A DNA stretch of 64,000 nucleotides from Paenibacillus marchantiophytorum (lineage in GTDB: Bacteria > Bacillota > Bacilli > Paenibacillales > NBRC-103111), in contig NZ_BMHE01000002.1 of the NCBI RefSeq assembly GCF_014640555.1, positions 261,566 to 325,565 of the forward strand, read 5' to 3'. Position numbers and translations under genes: made by a program. Numbering within the stretch: the first letter of the stretch is position 1; each line of letters begins with the position of its first letter. The notes beneath the pieces are model-generated. The model did no database searches. It worked only from the letters and a program-made list of their open reading frames with translations, and had not been told where the DNA came from. Positions 8,582 through 18,357 of this stretch are shown piece by piece.

Positions 8582-9517
8582 ATGATGATGGGATGGATGG
8601 CGGGATTGCTGCTTTTCTCACAGCAGGTAATCGTGCCTGAGCGTTTGACGCTTACGGATGATAAGGGGCAAATCACAGCCAATGTGGATAAAAAAGCCTA
8701 CTCCCTGGAGTATTTGGATATCCCCTTAGTTGATAATGAACGATTGCATCAGCTAACCGACGAGGTGGGGAAGAGGATCTATCGGAAACCAATGAATGCC
8801 ACCATTAATGACAGTGGCGCTATAGTCAAAGAGATTCCTGGCGTTCAACTGAATCAAAGTGCGTTTGTGAAACAATTTTATCAACATTTTTATGATTCGA
8901 ATTCGCTGAGCTTTGAGGTGCCTCAAATGCCGGTGTATCCCAAAGTGGACAGTGAACTATTGGCGAGCATTCGTGTGCGTCCAATCGGTTATTATGTCAC
9001 ATACTTTAACTCAAATAATAAGCATCGGTATACGAATATTAAGCTGGCTGCTCAAGCGATTAATAATTATGTTGTTCAACCGAATGAGACCTTCTCGTTT
9101 AATCGCGTTGTAGGCGTTAGGACGCGAACCAAAGGCTATATGTCAGCCAAAATTATTGTGAGAGGTGAATTCTCCGAGGGGATTGGCGGAGGGATTTGCC
9201 AAATTTCTTCGACTTTATTCAACGCGGCGGATCGAGCCGGCCTTAAGATTCTGGAACGATTCTCTCATAGCAGGTCAGTACCTTATGTCCCTTCGGGTAG
9301 GGATGCTACCGTCAATTGGGGGGGGCCGGATTTCAGCTTCAAAAATACGTATAATCAACCGATCCTGATTAGGGCTCATGCCATGCCTGGTCGCGTATAT
9401 GTGAGCATTTCGTCCTCCGAAATGATTAACTACAAACCAAGGCATGTCCCGAGTGCTTCGGATACGTTGCCCGAAGAAATTAACGCAGGGACGGACGTGG
9501 ATCAATCTGTCCCTTAG
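8582..9517 (+). CDS. VanW-family protein
   Basis: 311 residues from the ATG at 8582, which follows AGGGGAGGGG by 11 bases; two in-frame ATGs follow immediately. An open frame extends upstream to 8474 but crosses the preceding terminator. The N-terminus has a hydrophobic segment (GWMAGLLLFSQQVIV) that may be a signal or anchor. The VanW domain fills the C-terminal half, with FSFNRVVGVRTRTKGYMSA and the signature GGGICQISSTLFNAADRAGL. VanW domains occur in vancomycin-resistance clusters and in many spore-former envelope proteins, but no biochemical activity is established. It appears to be a single-gene unit. Confidence 0.85.
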   Translation: MMMGWMAGLLLFSQQVIVPERLTLTDDKGQITANVDKKAYSLEYLDIPLVDNERLHQLTDEVGKRIYRKPMNATINDSGAIVKEIPGVQLNQSAFVKQFYQHFYDSNSLSFEVPQMPVYPKVDSELLASIRVRPIGYYVTYFNSNNKHRYTNIKLAAQAINNYVVQPNETFSFNRVVGVRTRTKGYMSAKIIVRGEFSEGIGGGICQISSTLFNAADRAGLKILERFSHSRSVPYVPSGRDATVNWGGPDFSFKNTYNQPILIRAHAMPGRVYVSISSSEMINYKPRHVPSASDTLPEEINAGTDVDQSVP

Positions 9518-9642
9518 CATTCGAAGGTCAATATATGCACATATTTGTATAAATAAAAGCAAAAAATCACAAGACTTCGGGTTCACCTTTCGCTAGAATA
9601 AAAGGCAGATCATTCAGCTTGAGAAGGGTGGAAATCAGTTTC

Positions 9643-11043
9643 ATGAAAACATTTTTGGATGAGAATTTTTTGCTTACGAATGAGACAGCGGTTAAATTAT
9701 TCCATGAATTTGCCAAAGATTTGCCAATCATCGATTATCACTGTCATCTAAGTCCTAAGGAAATTTATGAAAATAAACAATTCAATACCATCACCGAAGC
9801 TTGGCTGTATGGCGACCATTACAAGTGGAGAATGATGCGTGCCAATGGCGTCGAAGAGAATAAAATTACGGGAGAAGCGAGCGATTATGATCGTTTTGCT
9901 GCGTGGGCCGCGACGCTTCCGATGGCGATTGGCAATCCGTTGTACCATTGGTCCCATATGGAGCTTCAAACGTATTTTGGCGTTAATGACTTCATTAACG
10001 AGCAGAACGCGCCTGTGATTTGGGAAAAAGTCAACGCGAAGCTGGCTGAGGGGAACTCACGCGCTCGCGATTTAATTACGAATTCCAAAGTTACGGTCAT
10101 TTGTACGACAGATGATCCAGTGGATTCCTTGGAATATCATATCAAAATCAAAGAAATCAAAGATTTCAACACACAAGTATTGCCGTCCTTCCGTCCTGAT
10201 AAAGCGCTGGAAATCAACCGTGCGACTTTCTTGCCATGGATCAGCCAATTGGAGAAATCCGCAGGCATCACGATCAGCTCCTATGATAATCTGTTGGCGG
10301 GACTTGCAAGCAGAGCCGAATTTTTTGCTTCTGTTGGCTGCAAAGTATCTGATCATGCCTTGGATTATGTGCCTTTTGCGGCTGCGACCAAAGAAGAAGT
10401 AGATGAAATCTTCAAAGCCGGATTGGCGGGTAAGGCTGTCAGCTTGGAAGACGAGAAGAAATATAAAGCGTTCACCTTGCTGTTCCTGGGCGGCATCTAC
10501 AAAAAGCTGGATTGGGCGATGCAGTATCATATCAATGCTTCCCGGAACAATAATGGACAAGCTTTCGCTACATTAGGACCGGATACGGGCTTTGACTCCA
10601 TTAATGATAGCTCGGTTGCCAGCGCTCTTACAGGTTTGCTGTCATCTCTGGCGGTTGCGGATTCGCTGCCGAGAACGATTCTTTATTCTCTGAACGCGCG
10701 GGATAATGAAATCCTCGCATCGTTGATGGGCAGCTTCCAGGGCGATGGCATCCCAGGCAAAATCCAGCTCGGCGCGGCTTGGTGGTTCAACGATACGAGA
10801 GACGGCATGGTGCAACAGATGAAATCGCTGGGGAACTTCGGTTTGCTTGGCCGCTTCGTAGGGATGCTGACAGACTCCCGCAGCTTCTTATCCTACACGA
10901 GACATGATTACTTCCGCAGAATCCTCTGCAACATGTTTGGCGAGTGGGTCGAAGCGGGCGAATTCCCGAACGACGAGCAGTTGCTGAAACAGTTGGTTCA
11001 AGGGATTTCATATGATAACGCGAAGCAATATTTCGGCTTCTAA
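9643..11043 (+). CDS. uxaC: Glucuronate isomerase
   Basis: 466 residues, the standard UxaC length. The enzyme interconverts D-glucuronate and D-fructuronate (or galacturonate and tagaturonate) in the cytoplasm, the first step of hexuronate breakdown. It belongs to the amidohydrolase fold: IIDYHCHLSPKEIYENK near 34-50 has the HxH motif, and family blocks such as TDDPVDSLEYH and LGAAWWFNDTRDGM follow. ATG at 9643 is preceded by GAAGGGTGG. The rest of the hexuronate pathway (uxaA/B, uxuA/B) is not in the window. A composite hairpin terminator follows. Confidence 0.95.
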   Translation: MKTFLDENFLLTNETAVKLFHEFAKDLPIIDYHCHLSPKEIYENKQFNTITEAWLYGDHYKWRMMRANGVEENKITGEASDYDRFAAWAATLPMAIGNPLYHWSHMELQTYFGVNDFINEQNAPVIWEKVNAKLAEGNSRARDLITNSKVTVICTTDDPVDSLEYHIKIKEIKDFNTQVLPSFRPDKALEINRATFLPWISQLEKSAGITISSYDNLLAGLASRAEFFASVGCKVSDHALDYVPFAAATKEEVDEIFKAGLAGKAVSLEDEKKYKAFTLLFLGGIYKKLDWAMQYHINASRNNNGQAFATLGPDTGFDSINDSSVASALTGLLSSLAVADSLPRTILYSLNARDNEILASLMGSFQGDGIPGKIQLGAAWWFNDTRDGMVQQMKSLGNFGLLGRFVGMLTDSRSFLSYTRHDYFRRILCNMFGEWVEAGEFPNDEQLLKQLVQGISYDNAKQYFGF

Positions 11044-11051
11044 AATAAGCT

Positions 11052-11131
11052 AACCTCCGCGCTTGCGCTGAGGCTGCTGAAATCGTTGATTTCAGTGGCT
11101 TTGGCGTAGGGTGGAGGTTTTTTGTTTTTTT
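11052..11131 (+). terminator. Composite terminator after uxaC
   Basis: The outer stem AACCTCC (11052-11058) pairs with GGAGGTT (11113-11119) before a long T-rich run. Nested inside is a perfect GAAATC/GATTTC hairpin. The right arm with its flank (GGCGTAGGGTGGAGGTTTTT) recurs nearly unchanged inside the repeat block at about 27804 and 28235. Confidence 0.75.
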
Positions 11132-11140
11132 GGCGGGCAG

Positions 11141-11490
11141 CATGGGGGCGGTGCTGGAGTAAGAGTAAAAGTAGAAGTGTAGGAGGAGGTCTAAAAGTGA
11201 CCAATTTGTTGAACATCTAGGCAGAATGGAGGGGGATAAGGAGTTGTGAGTGGCGAGTTGTAAATGAAAAGGAACTATGATCCGCTAATTGGCTGGAACC
11301 GGGGTAAAAGTAGTATGAAAGGGAACTGAGGTACGCTAATGAGCGGAAAATGCTGATTTTGACGGGGAAATGGTGATATAGCGGATCGTAGTTCCTTTTG
11401 GAGTAGGATTAGGCGGTTTTCAGCATAATAGCGGATCGTAGTTCTCTTTGGGCTGGGCGATGGCACAGAACGTAGTGTGAAAGGAACTTA
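11141..11490. repeat. Dispersed palindromic repeat, copy A
   Basis: This element occupies most of the 624-base gap between uxaC and the histidine kinase gene. It contains one GTAGAA hexamer, a conserved segment starting TAAAAGTGACCAATTTGTTG, then GGAACTATGATCCGCTA (11271-11287). That 17-mer is inverted at 11379-11395 and again, less exactly, at 11429-11445. A divergent direct copy (GGGAACTGAGGTACGCTA) lies between. The same organisation is found at 27.5-28.6 kb and 39.5 kb. No protein-coding capacity is conserved. After it comes a strong terminator at 11511. Confidence 0.9.
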
Positions 11491-11510
11491 GTGGTGGGTG
11501 GAGGTTTGCC

Positions 11511-11533
11511 CTCCCCGTATGGGGAGTTTTTTT
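11511..11533 (+). terminator. Strong short terminator downstream of repeat copy A
   Basis: CTCCCC, GTAT, GGGGAG and seven T. It insulates the following two-component operon from uxaC and the repeat. Confidence 0.8.
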
Positions 11534-11605
11534 GTTGGAGGGGCAAGCTAACATGGTAAGATGAATTAAACAAAATAATGCACATCAATTCCACAAAATA
11601 TTGGA

Positions 11606-11633
11606 TTGTCAGGCCCATTCTCAAAGGTACAAT
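11606..11633 (+). promoter_or_regulatory. Promoter of the histidine kinase operon
   Basis: TTGTCA (11606-11611), a 16-base spacer and TACAAT (11628-11633), each one mismatch from consensus, 34 bases before the ATG at 11668. Confidence 0.65.
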
Positions 11634-11667
11634 GAATAGGATTAAATGGATGATAGGGGGCGGCAGG

Positions 11668-13455
11668 ATGATTAAACTATTTTTGAATCGAAGCATCAAA
11701 ACGAAAATTGTCTGGATTAACGTTGTGATTTCGCTGATTCCATTGCTATTATTAGCCCTGATCTTTTATAAAACGAGTACCCAGCTATTGGAGAAAACGA
11801 TGGTTCGCAACGCGGATCAGAATGCCGGTTATTTGTCCGAGTATTTGAATAAGTACTTCAACAGCTTCTCCTACTCTGCGCTGCAAGTATATGGGTTCAA
11901 AAGCATTATGAACTTAATGGAGAATGGCAGCGATTACAACAATGCGGACATCATTAATGTGAGAGATTCGCTGAGTAATTATTACCGTTTGCTGCAAAGC
12001 CAGAATGAAGATGTGATCAAGATCATGATCTACGGCAAGAAAAACAAGCTCGAAGAGAGCTGGTCGAAGGCCGATACGTACGATGCCATTCAGTTGGGGA
12101 ATGGCGTTCCGCATTCCGATGAACTGTTGGACTTGCCCTTTCAACATACGTTTATGACGACGTACCAAGATGCTAAGTTGGACCGGTCCTTTTTTGTTTA
12201 TGGGGTCACGATTTATGATCCTTTTTATCGCAATAAGATCGGAACTGTGCTCTTTTTTGTGCAAAGCAGGGATCTTAAGAAAAGGCTGGAGTCGTATAAC
12301 CGCTCTCCGAATGTTATTGTTTTGCAGAACTCGCAGGCAGAGACCTTTTATCAAACGAGCAGCATCTATGAGGAGCAGATCAAAAAGTACTATGTACCTG
12401 AATTTCCTGTAAGCAAAGTCAAACATGAATTGAATTTCAATGATAAGCACGATCTCTTGATTGATACTTCCTATTTGGATCATGGGAACGTTCAGCTTAA
12501 TATTGTGTATCCCAATACGGAATTGGACAAAAATCGCAAATACATTTTGGACATCACGCTGCTGGCTTTATTTGTGGTCATCTCGTTTATCTATTTATTC
12601 TCTTTAATGTCGCAGCAATTTATTACGAAGCCGATCCACCGATTAGGCCATATGATGAAGGTTGTGCGGAATGGGGATTTCTCGGTTTCGCTCAAAGTGA
12701 ACGATTGGCATGACGATATCTCGGAGCTGTCTAGGAATTTTAATTTCATGACGCGTAAAATTAGGGATTTGATCGAATCGGAATATGAGATGAAGCTGCG
12801 TAATAAGGAAGCGCAAATTATTGCTTTGCAGACACAGATTAATCCTCATTTTCTGTACAATACGCTGCAAACGATTGGCGGCAAGGCTGTTCTTAACGGC
12901 GATTATGAGATTCATGAAATGTGCAGCGCTTTGGGAGATATGTTTAGATACAGCTTCTATGAAGGGAATAAGGAGTCAACGCTAAGTTTGGAGCTGCTTC
13001 ATGTGAATAATTATTTATTTATCCAAAAAATTCGTTTCGAGGAGCTCCTGCAAGCGGAAATTGACGTAGCGGAGGAGTTGATGGGCTGTCAAACGATACG
13101 TTTTGTCCTTCAACCGATTGTGGAGAATGCGATCGTTCATGCCCTGGGCAAAACGTTGACGACGCAGCTGCATATTCGTTTGTCAGCCAGAAAGCAGGAT
13201 GGCAGCATCTTGATTGCTGTCCAGGACGATGGACCCGGCATCGAGCCTCAGGAGCTGATGGCCTTGCAGCATATGCTGAAGATCAGATCGCCGCTTGAGT
13301 ATTCGGGTATTTCCATGGGGATGAAAAATGTGAATGAGCGCTTGAAGATGGTGTATGGCTCTGCGTTCGGCATTGAGATCGAGAGTGCACGGGGTCAAGG
13401 AACAACGGTGTTTATAACGATTCCGTATGAAAAGCGAGGAACAAGCCATGTATAG
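11668..13455 (+). CDS. Sensor histidine kinase, YesM family
   Basis: 595 residues from the ATG at 11668 (GGGGG 7 bases upstream; the longer frame has no ribosome binding site). Order: transmembrane helix at about 14-36, extracellular sensor of about 250 residues, second helix at about 292-314, HAMP at about 320-370, coiled linker, then the His_kinase domain with QINPHFLYNTLQTIGG, where His394 is the phosphorylation site. A C-terminal ATPase domain follows, with the N-box VENAIVHA and G-box DDGPGIEP. YesM-type kinases of Paenibacillus sense carbohydrates and phosphorylate a YesN-type regulator, here the next gene, which overlaps it by 8 bases. The adjacent sugar importer suggests an alpha-galactoside signal. 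Confidence 0.93.
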   Translation: MIKLFLNRSIKTKIVWINVVISLIPLLLLALIFYKTSTQLLEKTMVRNADQNAGYLSEYLNKYFNSFSYSALQVYGFKSIMNLMENGSDYNNADIINVRDSLSNYYRLLQSQNEDVIKIMIYGKKNKLEESWSKADTYDAIQLGNGVPHSDELLDLPFQHTFMTTYQDAKLDRSFFVYGVTIYDPFYRNKIGTVLFFVQSRDLKKRLESYNRSPNVIVLQNSQAETFYQTSSIYEEQIKKYYVPEFPVSKVKHELNFNDKHDLLIDTSYLDHGNVQLNIVYPNTELDKNRKYILDITLLALFVVISFIYLFSLMSQQFITKPIHRLGHMMKVVRNGDFSVSLKVNDWHDDISELSRNFNFMTRKIRDLIESEYEMKLRNKEAQIIALQTQINPHFLYNTLQTIGGKAVLNGDYEIHEMCSALGDMFRYSFYEGNKESTLSLELLHVNNYLFIQKIRFEELLQAEIDVAEELMGCQTIRFVLQPIVENAIVHALGKTLTTQLHIRLSARKQDGSILIAVQDDGPGIEPQELMALQHMLKIRSPLEYSGISMGMKNVNERLKMVYGSAFGIEIESARGQGTTVFITIPYEKRGTSHV

Positions 13456-15034
13456 AGTGATGGTTGTGGATGACGAGCCGTGGGGAAGACGCTCGCTTCG
13501 TAAATTAATTGATGAGTTTTCCGCTGTTGTGGAAGTCGTTGCAGAAGCGAAGCACGGAGAAGAAGCCTTGCAGCTTATTCAGATCAGCAAGCCGCATATC
13601 GTGGTGACGGATATGAATATGCCTGTGATGGACGGCAAAGCGTTTCTGGAGCAGCTTTTTACGATTCATAAGGAGATCAAGGTGATTGTCAGCAGCGGGT
13701 ATTCGGAATTCGAATATTTGAAAGCAGCTTTAACCTATCAGGTATGCGACTATGTGCTGAAGCCGGTATCGATCACGGATTTGCGCAGTGCGATCGATAA
13801 GGCGATCGAGGCGCTTCACAAAGATGGGGATCTGCTTCAGCAGCGGCATCATGCGATGGCGGTTTGGAAGCTGCAAAGAGAGGTGTTCCTTCAGCATGTC
13901 GCCAATGAGCGCATTGTCAATCAGTCGGATATGTGGCGGCAAACGCATGAATTGAAAATAGCGCAAGCTTTCGAGGCCTATCGCGTCGTCATTCTGGCCT
14001 TTCGTCAGTTTCGGGAGGTTGCGGAAAGCAAATTTCATGGCAACGCCGATTTACTGATGTTTAGTTTGGAAAATATGCTCGCTGAAATGATTCAAAGCGA
14101 AGCACCGCTCGTTTTTACGGCAGATGACAGGATGAAATTATGCGTAATCATGCCAATAGGCGATGATGGAACGGCCTATATGCGCAAGATTGTCAGCGAA
14201 TTTCAGCAAGCGGCTTGCGAGATGTTGAAAATAGATACGGTGATTGGCGTCAGCTCGGAGGTTAGCGGTATAGATGCCCTGCCCAAAGCCTACGATGAAG
14301 CTCTTGCCGAGGTTTGGAACAATCCTTTCCATGGTTCAGGCTTATCCGCTTCTATCGACAATTCCAAAATGTCAGGCGCGGAAAGCGTGATTTTGAGCAA
14401 CTTCGACATGAAGAACCTCAAGCAGGCTATCGTGAGCAAAAATGACAAGGAAATGCGCAGCCTGCTGGAGCTTTTTGTACAAAAGATTGCTGCCAGCAAG
14501 CATATTCGCATTCAAGAGGTTCATTACGCGTATACGCGGTTGTCGGAAACGATCGCCAGCGGTATGAAGGAATTAGCTGTTCCTAATCAGCCGCCATTTG
14601 ATTATCAGGCGCTGCACCAAATGATGGAGCTTCAGGGCTTAACTTACTACGTTACTAAGATGACGGATCAGCTTGCAGAAACGTTTCAACATTGCGGCGC
14701 TCAAGACGCCGGCTCTCCCGTCAAGGAAATCACGGATTTTCTGCAAAAGCATTATTTCGAAGAGCTTAGCTTAGTGGATGTGGCGACGAGGTTTCATATG
14801 GACCCCAGCTATTTGAGCAAGCTGTTTAAAGCGGTGACGAACGAGAATTTCATTGAATATTTGACGCGGCTTCGGATGGAAAAAGCTTGTGAGCTGCTCC
14901 GCGCCTCTGACCGCAAAGTGAATGACATTTCCGAATTGGTCGGCTATGAAAATCAACGGTATTTCAGCCATGTATTCAAAAAGTTCACAGGCCAGACGCC
15001 GTCTGACTATCGGGAATCGTGCGGAACGAGCTGA
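13448..15034 (+). CDS. Response regulator with AraC output domain, YesN family
   Basis: 528 residues from the ATG at 13448 (GCGAGGA 7 bases upstream). The receiver domain covers about 1-125, with acidic pocket VVDDEP, phosphoacceptor Asp55 in VVTDMNMPVMDG and the conserved lysine in VLKPVS. A long central region of about 270 residues is typical of YesN proteins. The C-terminal AraC domain has LVDVATRFHMDPSYLSKLFK and VNDISELVGYENQRYFSHVF. It overlaps the kinase gene by 8 bases, so they form a pair. The likely target is the solute-binding protein/permease/glycosidase operon immediately downstream. Confidence 0.93.
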   Translation: MYRVMVVDDEPWGRRSLRKLIDEFSAVVEVVAEAKHGEEALQLIQISKPHIVVTDMNMPVMDGKAFLEQLFTIHKEIKVIVSSGYSEFEYLKAALTYQVCDYVLKPVSITDLRSAIDKAIEALHKDGDLLQQRHHAMAVWKLQREVFLQHVANERIVNQSDMWRQTHELKIAQAFEAYRVVILAFRQFREVAESKFHGNADLLMFSLENMLAEMIQSEAPLVFTADDRMKLCVIMPIGDDGTAYMRKIVSEFQQAACEMLKIDTVIGVSSEVSGIDALPKAYDEALAEVWNNPFHGSGLSASIDNSKMSGAESVILSNFDMKNLKQAIVSKNDKEMRSLLELFVQKIAASKHIRIQEVHYAYTRLSETIASGMKELAVPNQPPFDYQALHQMMELQGLTYYVTKMTDQLAETFQHCGAQDAGSPVKEITDFLQKHYFEELSLVDVATRFHMDPSYLSKLFKAVTNENFIEYLTRLRMEKACELLRASDRKVNDISELVGYENQRYFSHVFKKFTGQTPSDYRESCGTS

Positions 15035-15163
15035 GGAAGTACAAAAAAGTGAACATCGACATGACAAGATATTGGATTACCGCGCAAGGCGGAGGAAGCT
15101 ACAATGTAGACACAGGAGAACAACAAGCTCTTCTGCATCTAGAGGAAGAAAAGGGGAAATTGC

Positions 15164-16486
15164 ATGAACAAAAGGTTAAGCCTGACGTTAACTCTGCTTC
15201 TGCTGACGACTATATTAGAGGCGTGCGGCAGCGGCAGCACTACAACTTCTGATCCTGCGCCAAGTGCGGGGGCTGCAAGCACCAAAGCGCCTGCCAAAGC
15301 GGCGGAGCCGGTCACGATTACATTTATGCATTTCAAGAGTGATGTGACGGATGGCATTCAGAAAATTGTCGATCAATTCGAGAAGCAGAATCCGACGATT
15401 AAGGTAGAGGTTCAGCCCGTCAAGTATGATGATTACTACACCCTGCTCAAAACCAAAATGGCGAGCGGTGATGTGATTGATATTTTCACGCTGAATGCGG
15501 GAAGCCAAACGAAATTGTTCGCGGACGGCGGCTATTTAATGGATATTTCTGATCAGCCTTTTATGAAAAATTTTGAGCCGAATGTGATTAAGGAGCAAGC
15601 GACGGATGGGAAGAACTATCTGATGCCGGTAAACTCCAGTCCGATTGCGGTTTTCTACAATAAGAAGATTTTCAAAGATTTGAATTTGGAAATTCCGAAA
15701 ACGTACGATGCGTTGATGGCGGCAGCGAAGAAAATCAAAGATTCGGGCAAAACGGCTTTTGCGCTTGGCTGGAAAGATGCCTGGACGATGAAGATGTGGG
15801 AAGAGCGCGATTTCCCTAGCAACACGGGACTTATTGCCAATCAACCGGATTTCTTCAGCAAAATTGAAAAAGGTACAGCCAAATTTGCCGATAACCCGGC
15901 TGTGAAAACGACGATTGAGCACGTGAAGCAATTGTACGATTACGGCAATAAAGATCAATTGGGTGTGGATTACAACGGGGCCGTCGATCTGTTCGCCAAA
16001 GGCGATGCCGCTATGATGTATATGGGTACTTGGCCGCTGGCGGATCTGGAGAAGAAAAACCCGGATCTGTACAACAATAATCTGGGTTACTTCCCTTATC
16101 CGTTCAGCAATGATGAAGCCAAAAACAAATTGGAGTTTAACCCGGATGCGTCCTTGGCTATTGGCAGCAAATCCACGCACAAAGAAGCCGCTCTGAAATT
16201 CCTAGCTTATATGGGAAGCAAAGAGGGGGGAGACGCGTGGGTAACTAATACGAAGCTGCTCAGCTATGTCAAAGGCACAAACACGAATATTGCTCCTGCG
16301 ATCAACGATCTTAAACCTTATATTGACGCCGGCAAAATCTACAATTCGCAAATTTATGTGGCCAATACAAGTATTGATTGGTCCACGCAATTTTCACAAA
16401 ACTTGCAGAAGTTTATTTTTAATAAAATGACGCCTGACGAAATTGTCAAAGATATGGATGCATGGGTTGAGAAGAATCATAAGTAA
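15164..16486 (+). CDS. Sugar ABC transporter substrate-binding lipoprotein (family 1)
   Basis: 440 residues with a lipoprotein signal: basic start, hydrophobic core, lipobox LEAC with Cys21, then a Ser/Thr/Ala-rich linker. The mature protein begins VTITFMHFKSDVTDGIQKIV, typical of extracellular solute-binding family 1, and includes FAKGDAAMMYMGTWPLADLE. It captures an oligosaccharide at the cell surface for the two permeases that follow. The two alpha-galactosidase-type hydrolases downstream suggest melibiose or raffinose-family sugars, an inference from context. It is 130 bases after the response regulator, with AAGGGG before the ATG. Confidence 0.92.
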   Translation: MNKRLSLTLTLLLLTTILEACGSGSTTTSDPAPSAGAASTKAPAKAAEPVTITFMHFKSDVTDGIQKIVDQFEKQNPTIKVEVQPVKYDDYYTLLKTKMASGDVIDIFTLNAGSQTKLFADGGYLMDISDQPFMKNFEPNVIKEQATDGKNYLMPVNSSPIAVFYNKKIFKDLNLEIPKTYDALMAAAKKIKDSGKTAFALGWKDAWTMKMWEERDFPSNTGLIANQPDFFSKIEKGTAKFADNPAVKTTIEHVKQLYDYGNKDQLGVDYNGAVDLFAKGDAAMMYMGTWPLADLEKKNPDLYNNNLGYFPYPFSNDEAKNKLEFNPDASLAIGSKSTHKEAALKFLAYMGSKEGGDAWVTNTKLLSYVKGTNTNIAPAINDLKPYIDAGKIYNSQIYVANTSIDWSTQFSQNLQKFIFNKMTPDEIVKDMDAWVEKNHK

Positions 16487-16612
16487 GTTGATGGAATATA
16501 GAAAATAATGGAATAAGGGTCTGTTCGACGTTCATTAGGTTGATTCGTCGTGCAGACTCTCCTTATGCTGCGGTTTTTCTGCTATTTTCCTTGTCAAGAA
16601 AGGACGGAATGT

Positions 16613-17494
16613 ATGAAATCTTTGAAACGCACTTGGCAGCTTGAATCTTGGTACATCTTGTTTGTGCTTCCCGGACTGCTCCTCTTCCTATTCGCTGTGG
16701 TCGTTCCGCTAGCTATGGGGTTTAAATATTCGTTCACGAACTGGGACGGCTTGTCGGATAAGTTCCGTTATATCGGTTGGGATAACTATGTGCATGCCGT
16801 CACGGATAGCGACTTCTGGAGAGCGCTGATCAACACCTTTAAATATGCCATTATTTTGACTCTTCTGGTCAATGTTATAGCTCTGCTGCTTGCTCTTGTT
16901 CTGGATCAGTTTCTGAAATTCAGAAACATCTTTCGAACGATTTTCTTTTTGCCTAGCGTGATATCCATCGTGCTTTCCGGCTTTATTTGGAGCTATAACT
17001 ATAGCAAAGGTTTACCTAATTTATTTCATTTGTTCGGTAATGACAATGTCACAAGTCCACTGGGCAACCCCAGCTATGCTTTGTGGGGAATTATTGTTAT
17101 TGCGGTGTGGCAGGGCATCGGCACTCCGATGATCATCTTCATCGCCGGCTTGCAGAATATCCCGGCTGAATTGGTGGAAAGCGCCAAAATGGACGGCGCC
17201 GGTGTGCTGCATACGTTCCGTCATGTGACGCTACCGCTGATCGCTCCTTCCGTCACCATCAATATGGTGCTGGTTCTGACAGGCGCCTTGAAAGTATTTG
17301 ATCTGGTCTATGTGACGACCAATGGCGGCCCTGCATTTTCGACAGATGTCTTATCCACCTTTATTTACCGCGCCTCATTCACCTCGCTTAAGGGTGGGTA
17401 TGCGACGGCTTTATCGATGATATTTTTCCTCATTTTAGTGGTGGTCACCTTGGTTCAATTGCAGATTTTCAGGAAAAAGGAAGTGGAAATTTAG
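16613..17494 (+). CDS. Sugar ABC transporter permease (MalF/UgpA type)
   Basis: 293 residues, six predicted transmembrane helices starting with WYILFVLPGLLLFLFAVVVP. The EAA loop that contacts the ATPase is visible in VESAKMDGAGVLHTFRHVTL near 190-210. AAAGGACGGA precedes the ATG at 16613; a longer frame starts at 16550 without a binding site. It forms the membrane channel with the next gene, whose GTG start shares a base with this stop. No ATPase is encoded in the operon. Many Bacillota sugar importers use a common MsmX-type ATPase. Confidence 0.93.
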   Translation: MKSLKRTWQLESWYILFVLPGLLLFLFAVVVPLAMGFKYSFTNWDGLSDKFRYIGWDNYVHAVTDSDFWRALINTFKYAIILTLLVNVIALLLALVLDQFLKFRNIFRTIFFLPSVISIVLSGFIWSYNYSKGLPNLFHLFGNDNVTSPLGNPSYALWGIIVIAVWQGIGTPMIIFIAGLQNIPAELVESAKMDGAGVLHTFRHVTLPLIAPSVTINMVLVLTGALKVFDLVYVTTNGGPAFSTDVLSTFIYRASFTSLKGGYATALSMIFFLILVVVTLVQLQIFRKKEVEI

Positions 17495-18312
17495 TGAAAC
17501 AGACGCATGTGATCGTATTTATCTTTATTCTGCTGCTGTCACTGCTCTTTCTCTTCCCGTTCTACGTCGCTATTCTCATGTCGTTGAAGACGAGCCAGGA
17601 AACGTTCCTCTCGTTTTATGGGATTCCATCAGCATTACATGTGGATAACTATATTCATGCGTGGAATACTTCGCACTATCCGAGAGCGATCATGAATAGC
17701 CTAATCATTACGATTGGTTCCGTGCTGTTGATTGTAGCGGTGTCAGCGCTGGCTGGATACTCGATTGCAAGACGCAAAGGGTGGGCGTACCAGCTGATTT
17801 TTCTGCTTTTTTTGGCAGGGATCATGGTTCCTTTTCAGATTACAGCGCTGCCGCTGTATAAGCTGGGCAAGCTGTTCCATATGATTAATACCCATTGGGG
17901 GATTATCTTGATTTATGGCGGCGCGGGCGTACAAACGGGCGTGTTTTTCTATAACGGATTTATTAAGGCAATCTCTCGAGAATTTGAAGAGGCGGCAAAG
18001 ATTGACGGCTGCTCGGTGCCGGGCACATTCTTTCGGATTATTTTCCCGCTGTTGAAACCAGTGACTTCGACGGTGATCGTTTTGAATGTTTTATATATCT
18101 GGAATGACTTTCTGCTTCCTCTGCTTTTCTTGCAAAAGGATAAGTTCCGCACCATTCCCTTGCAGCAGTATTATTTCTTCGGGCAATACAGCAGCGATTT
18201 GAATCTTGCGTTTGCGTATGCCGTGATGGGCATGATCCCAATCGTTGTTTTTTTCCTCTTTATGCAAAAGTTTATTGTCAAAGGAATTACCGCAGGAGCG
18301 ATCAAAGGGTAA
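17494..18312 (+). CDS. Sugar ABC transporter permease (MalG/UgpE type)
   Basis: 272 residues, GTG start overlapping the previous stop by one base. It has six predicted membrane helices and an EAA loop at FEEAAKIDGCSVPGTFFRII. It pairs with the upstream permease. The C-terminal FIVKGITAGAIKG is typical of this subunit. It is followed after 45 bases by a secreted glycosidase gene, most likely in the same transcript. Confidence 0.93.
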   Translation: MKQTHVIVFIFILLLSLLFLFPFYVAILMSLKTSQETFLSFYGIPSALHVDNYIHAWNTSHYPRAIMNSLIITIGSVLLIVAVSALAGYSIARRKGWAYQLIFLLFLAGIMVPFQITALPLYKLGKLFHMINTHWGIILIYGGAGVQTGVFFYNGFIKAISREFEEAAKIDGCSVPGTFFRIIFPLLKPVTSTVIVLNVLYIWNDFLLPLLFLQKDKFRTIPLQQYYFFGQYSSDLNLAFAYAVMGMIPIVVFFLFMQKFIVKGITAGAIKG

Positions 18313-18357
18313 GTCGAGTCTACGAGCTTTCCGAAGAAAACTTGGAGGAGGATTTGG

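Noticed and set aside
11275..11466. Minus-strand frame of about 63 codons inside repeat copy A, with a similar frame at 28025-28216 in copy C
   Set aside because: The similarity is simply the repeat. In copies B and D the change from CCTTTTGG to CCTATTGG creates an in-frame stop, so coding capacity is not maintained. The start codon has no convincing binding site.
15536..16180. 214-codon antisense frame opposite the solute-binding protein gene, and similar frames opposite other genes
   Set aside because: These are shadow frames of real genes, with Arg/Ile-rich composition and no independent signals.
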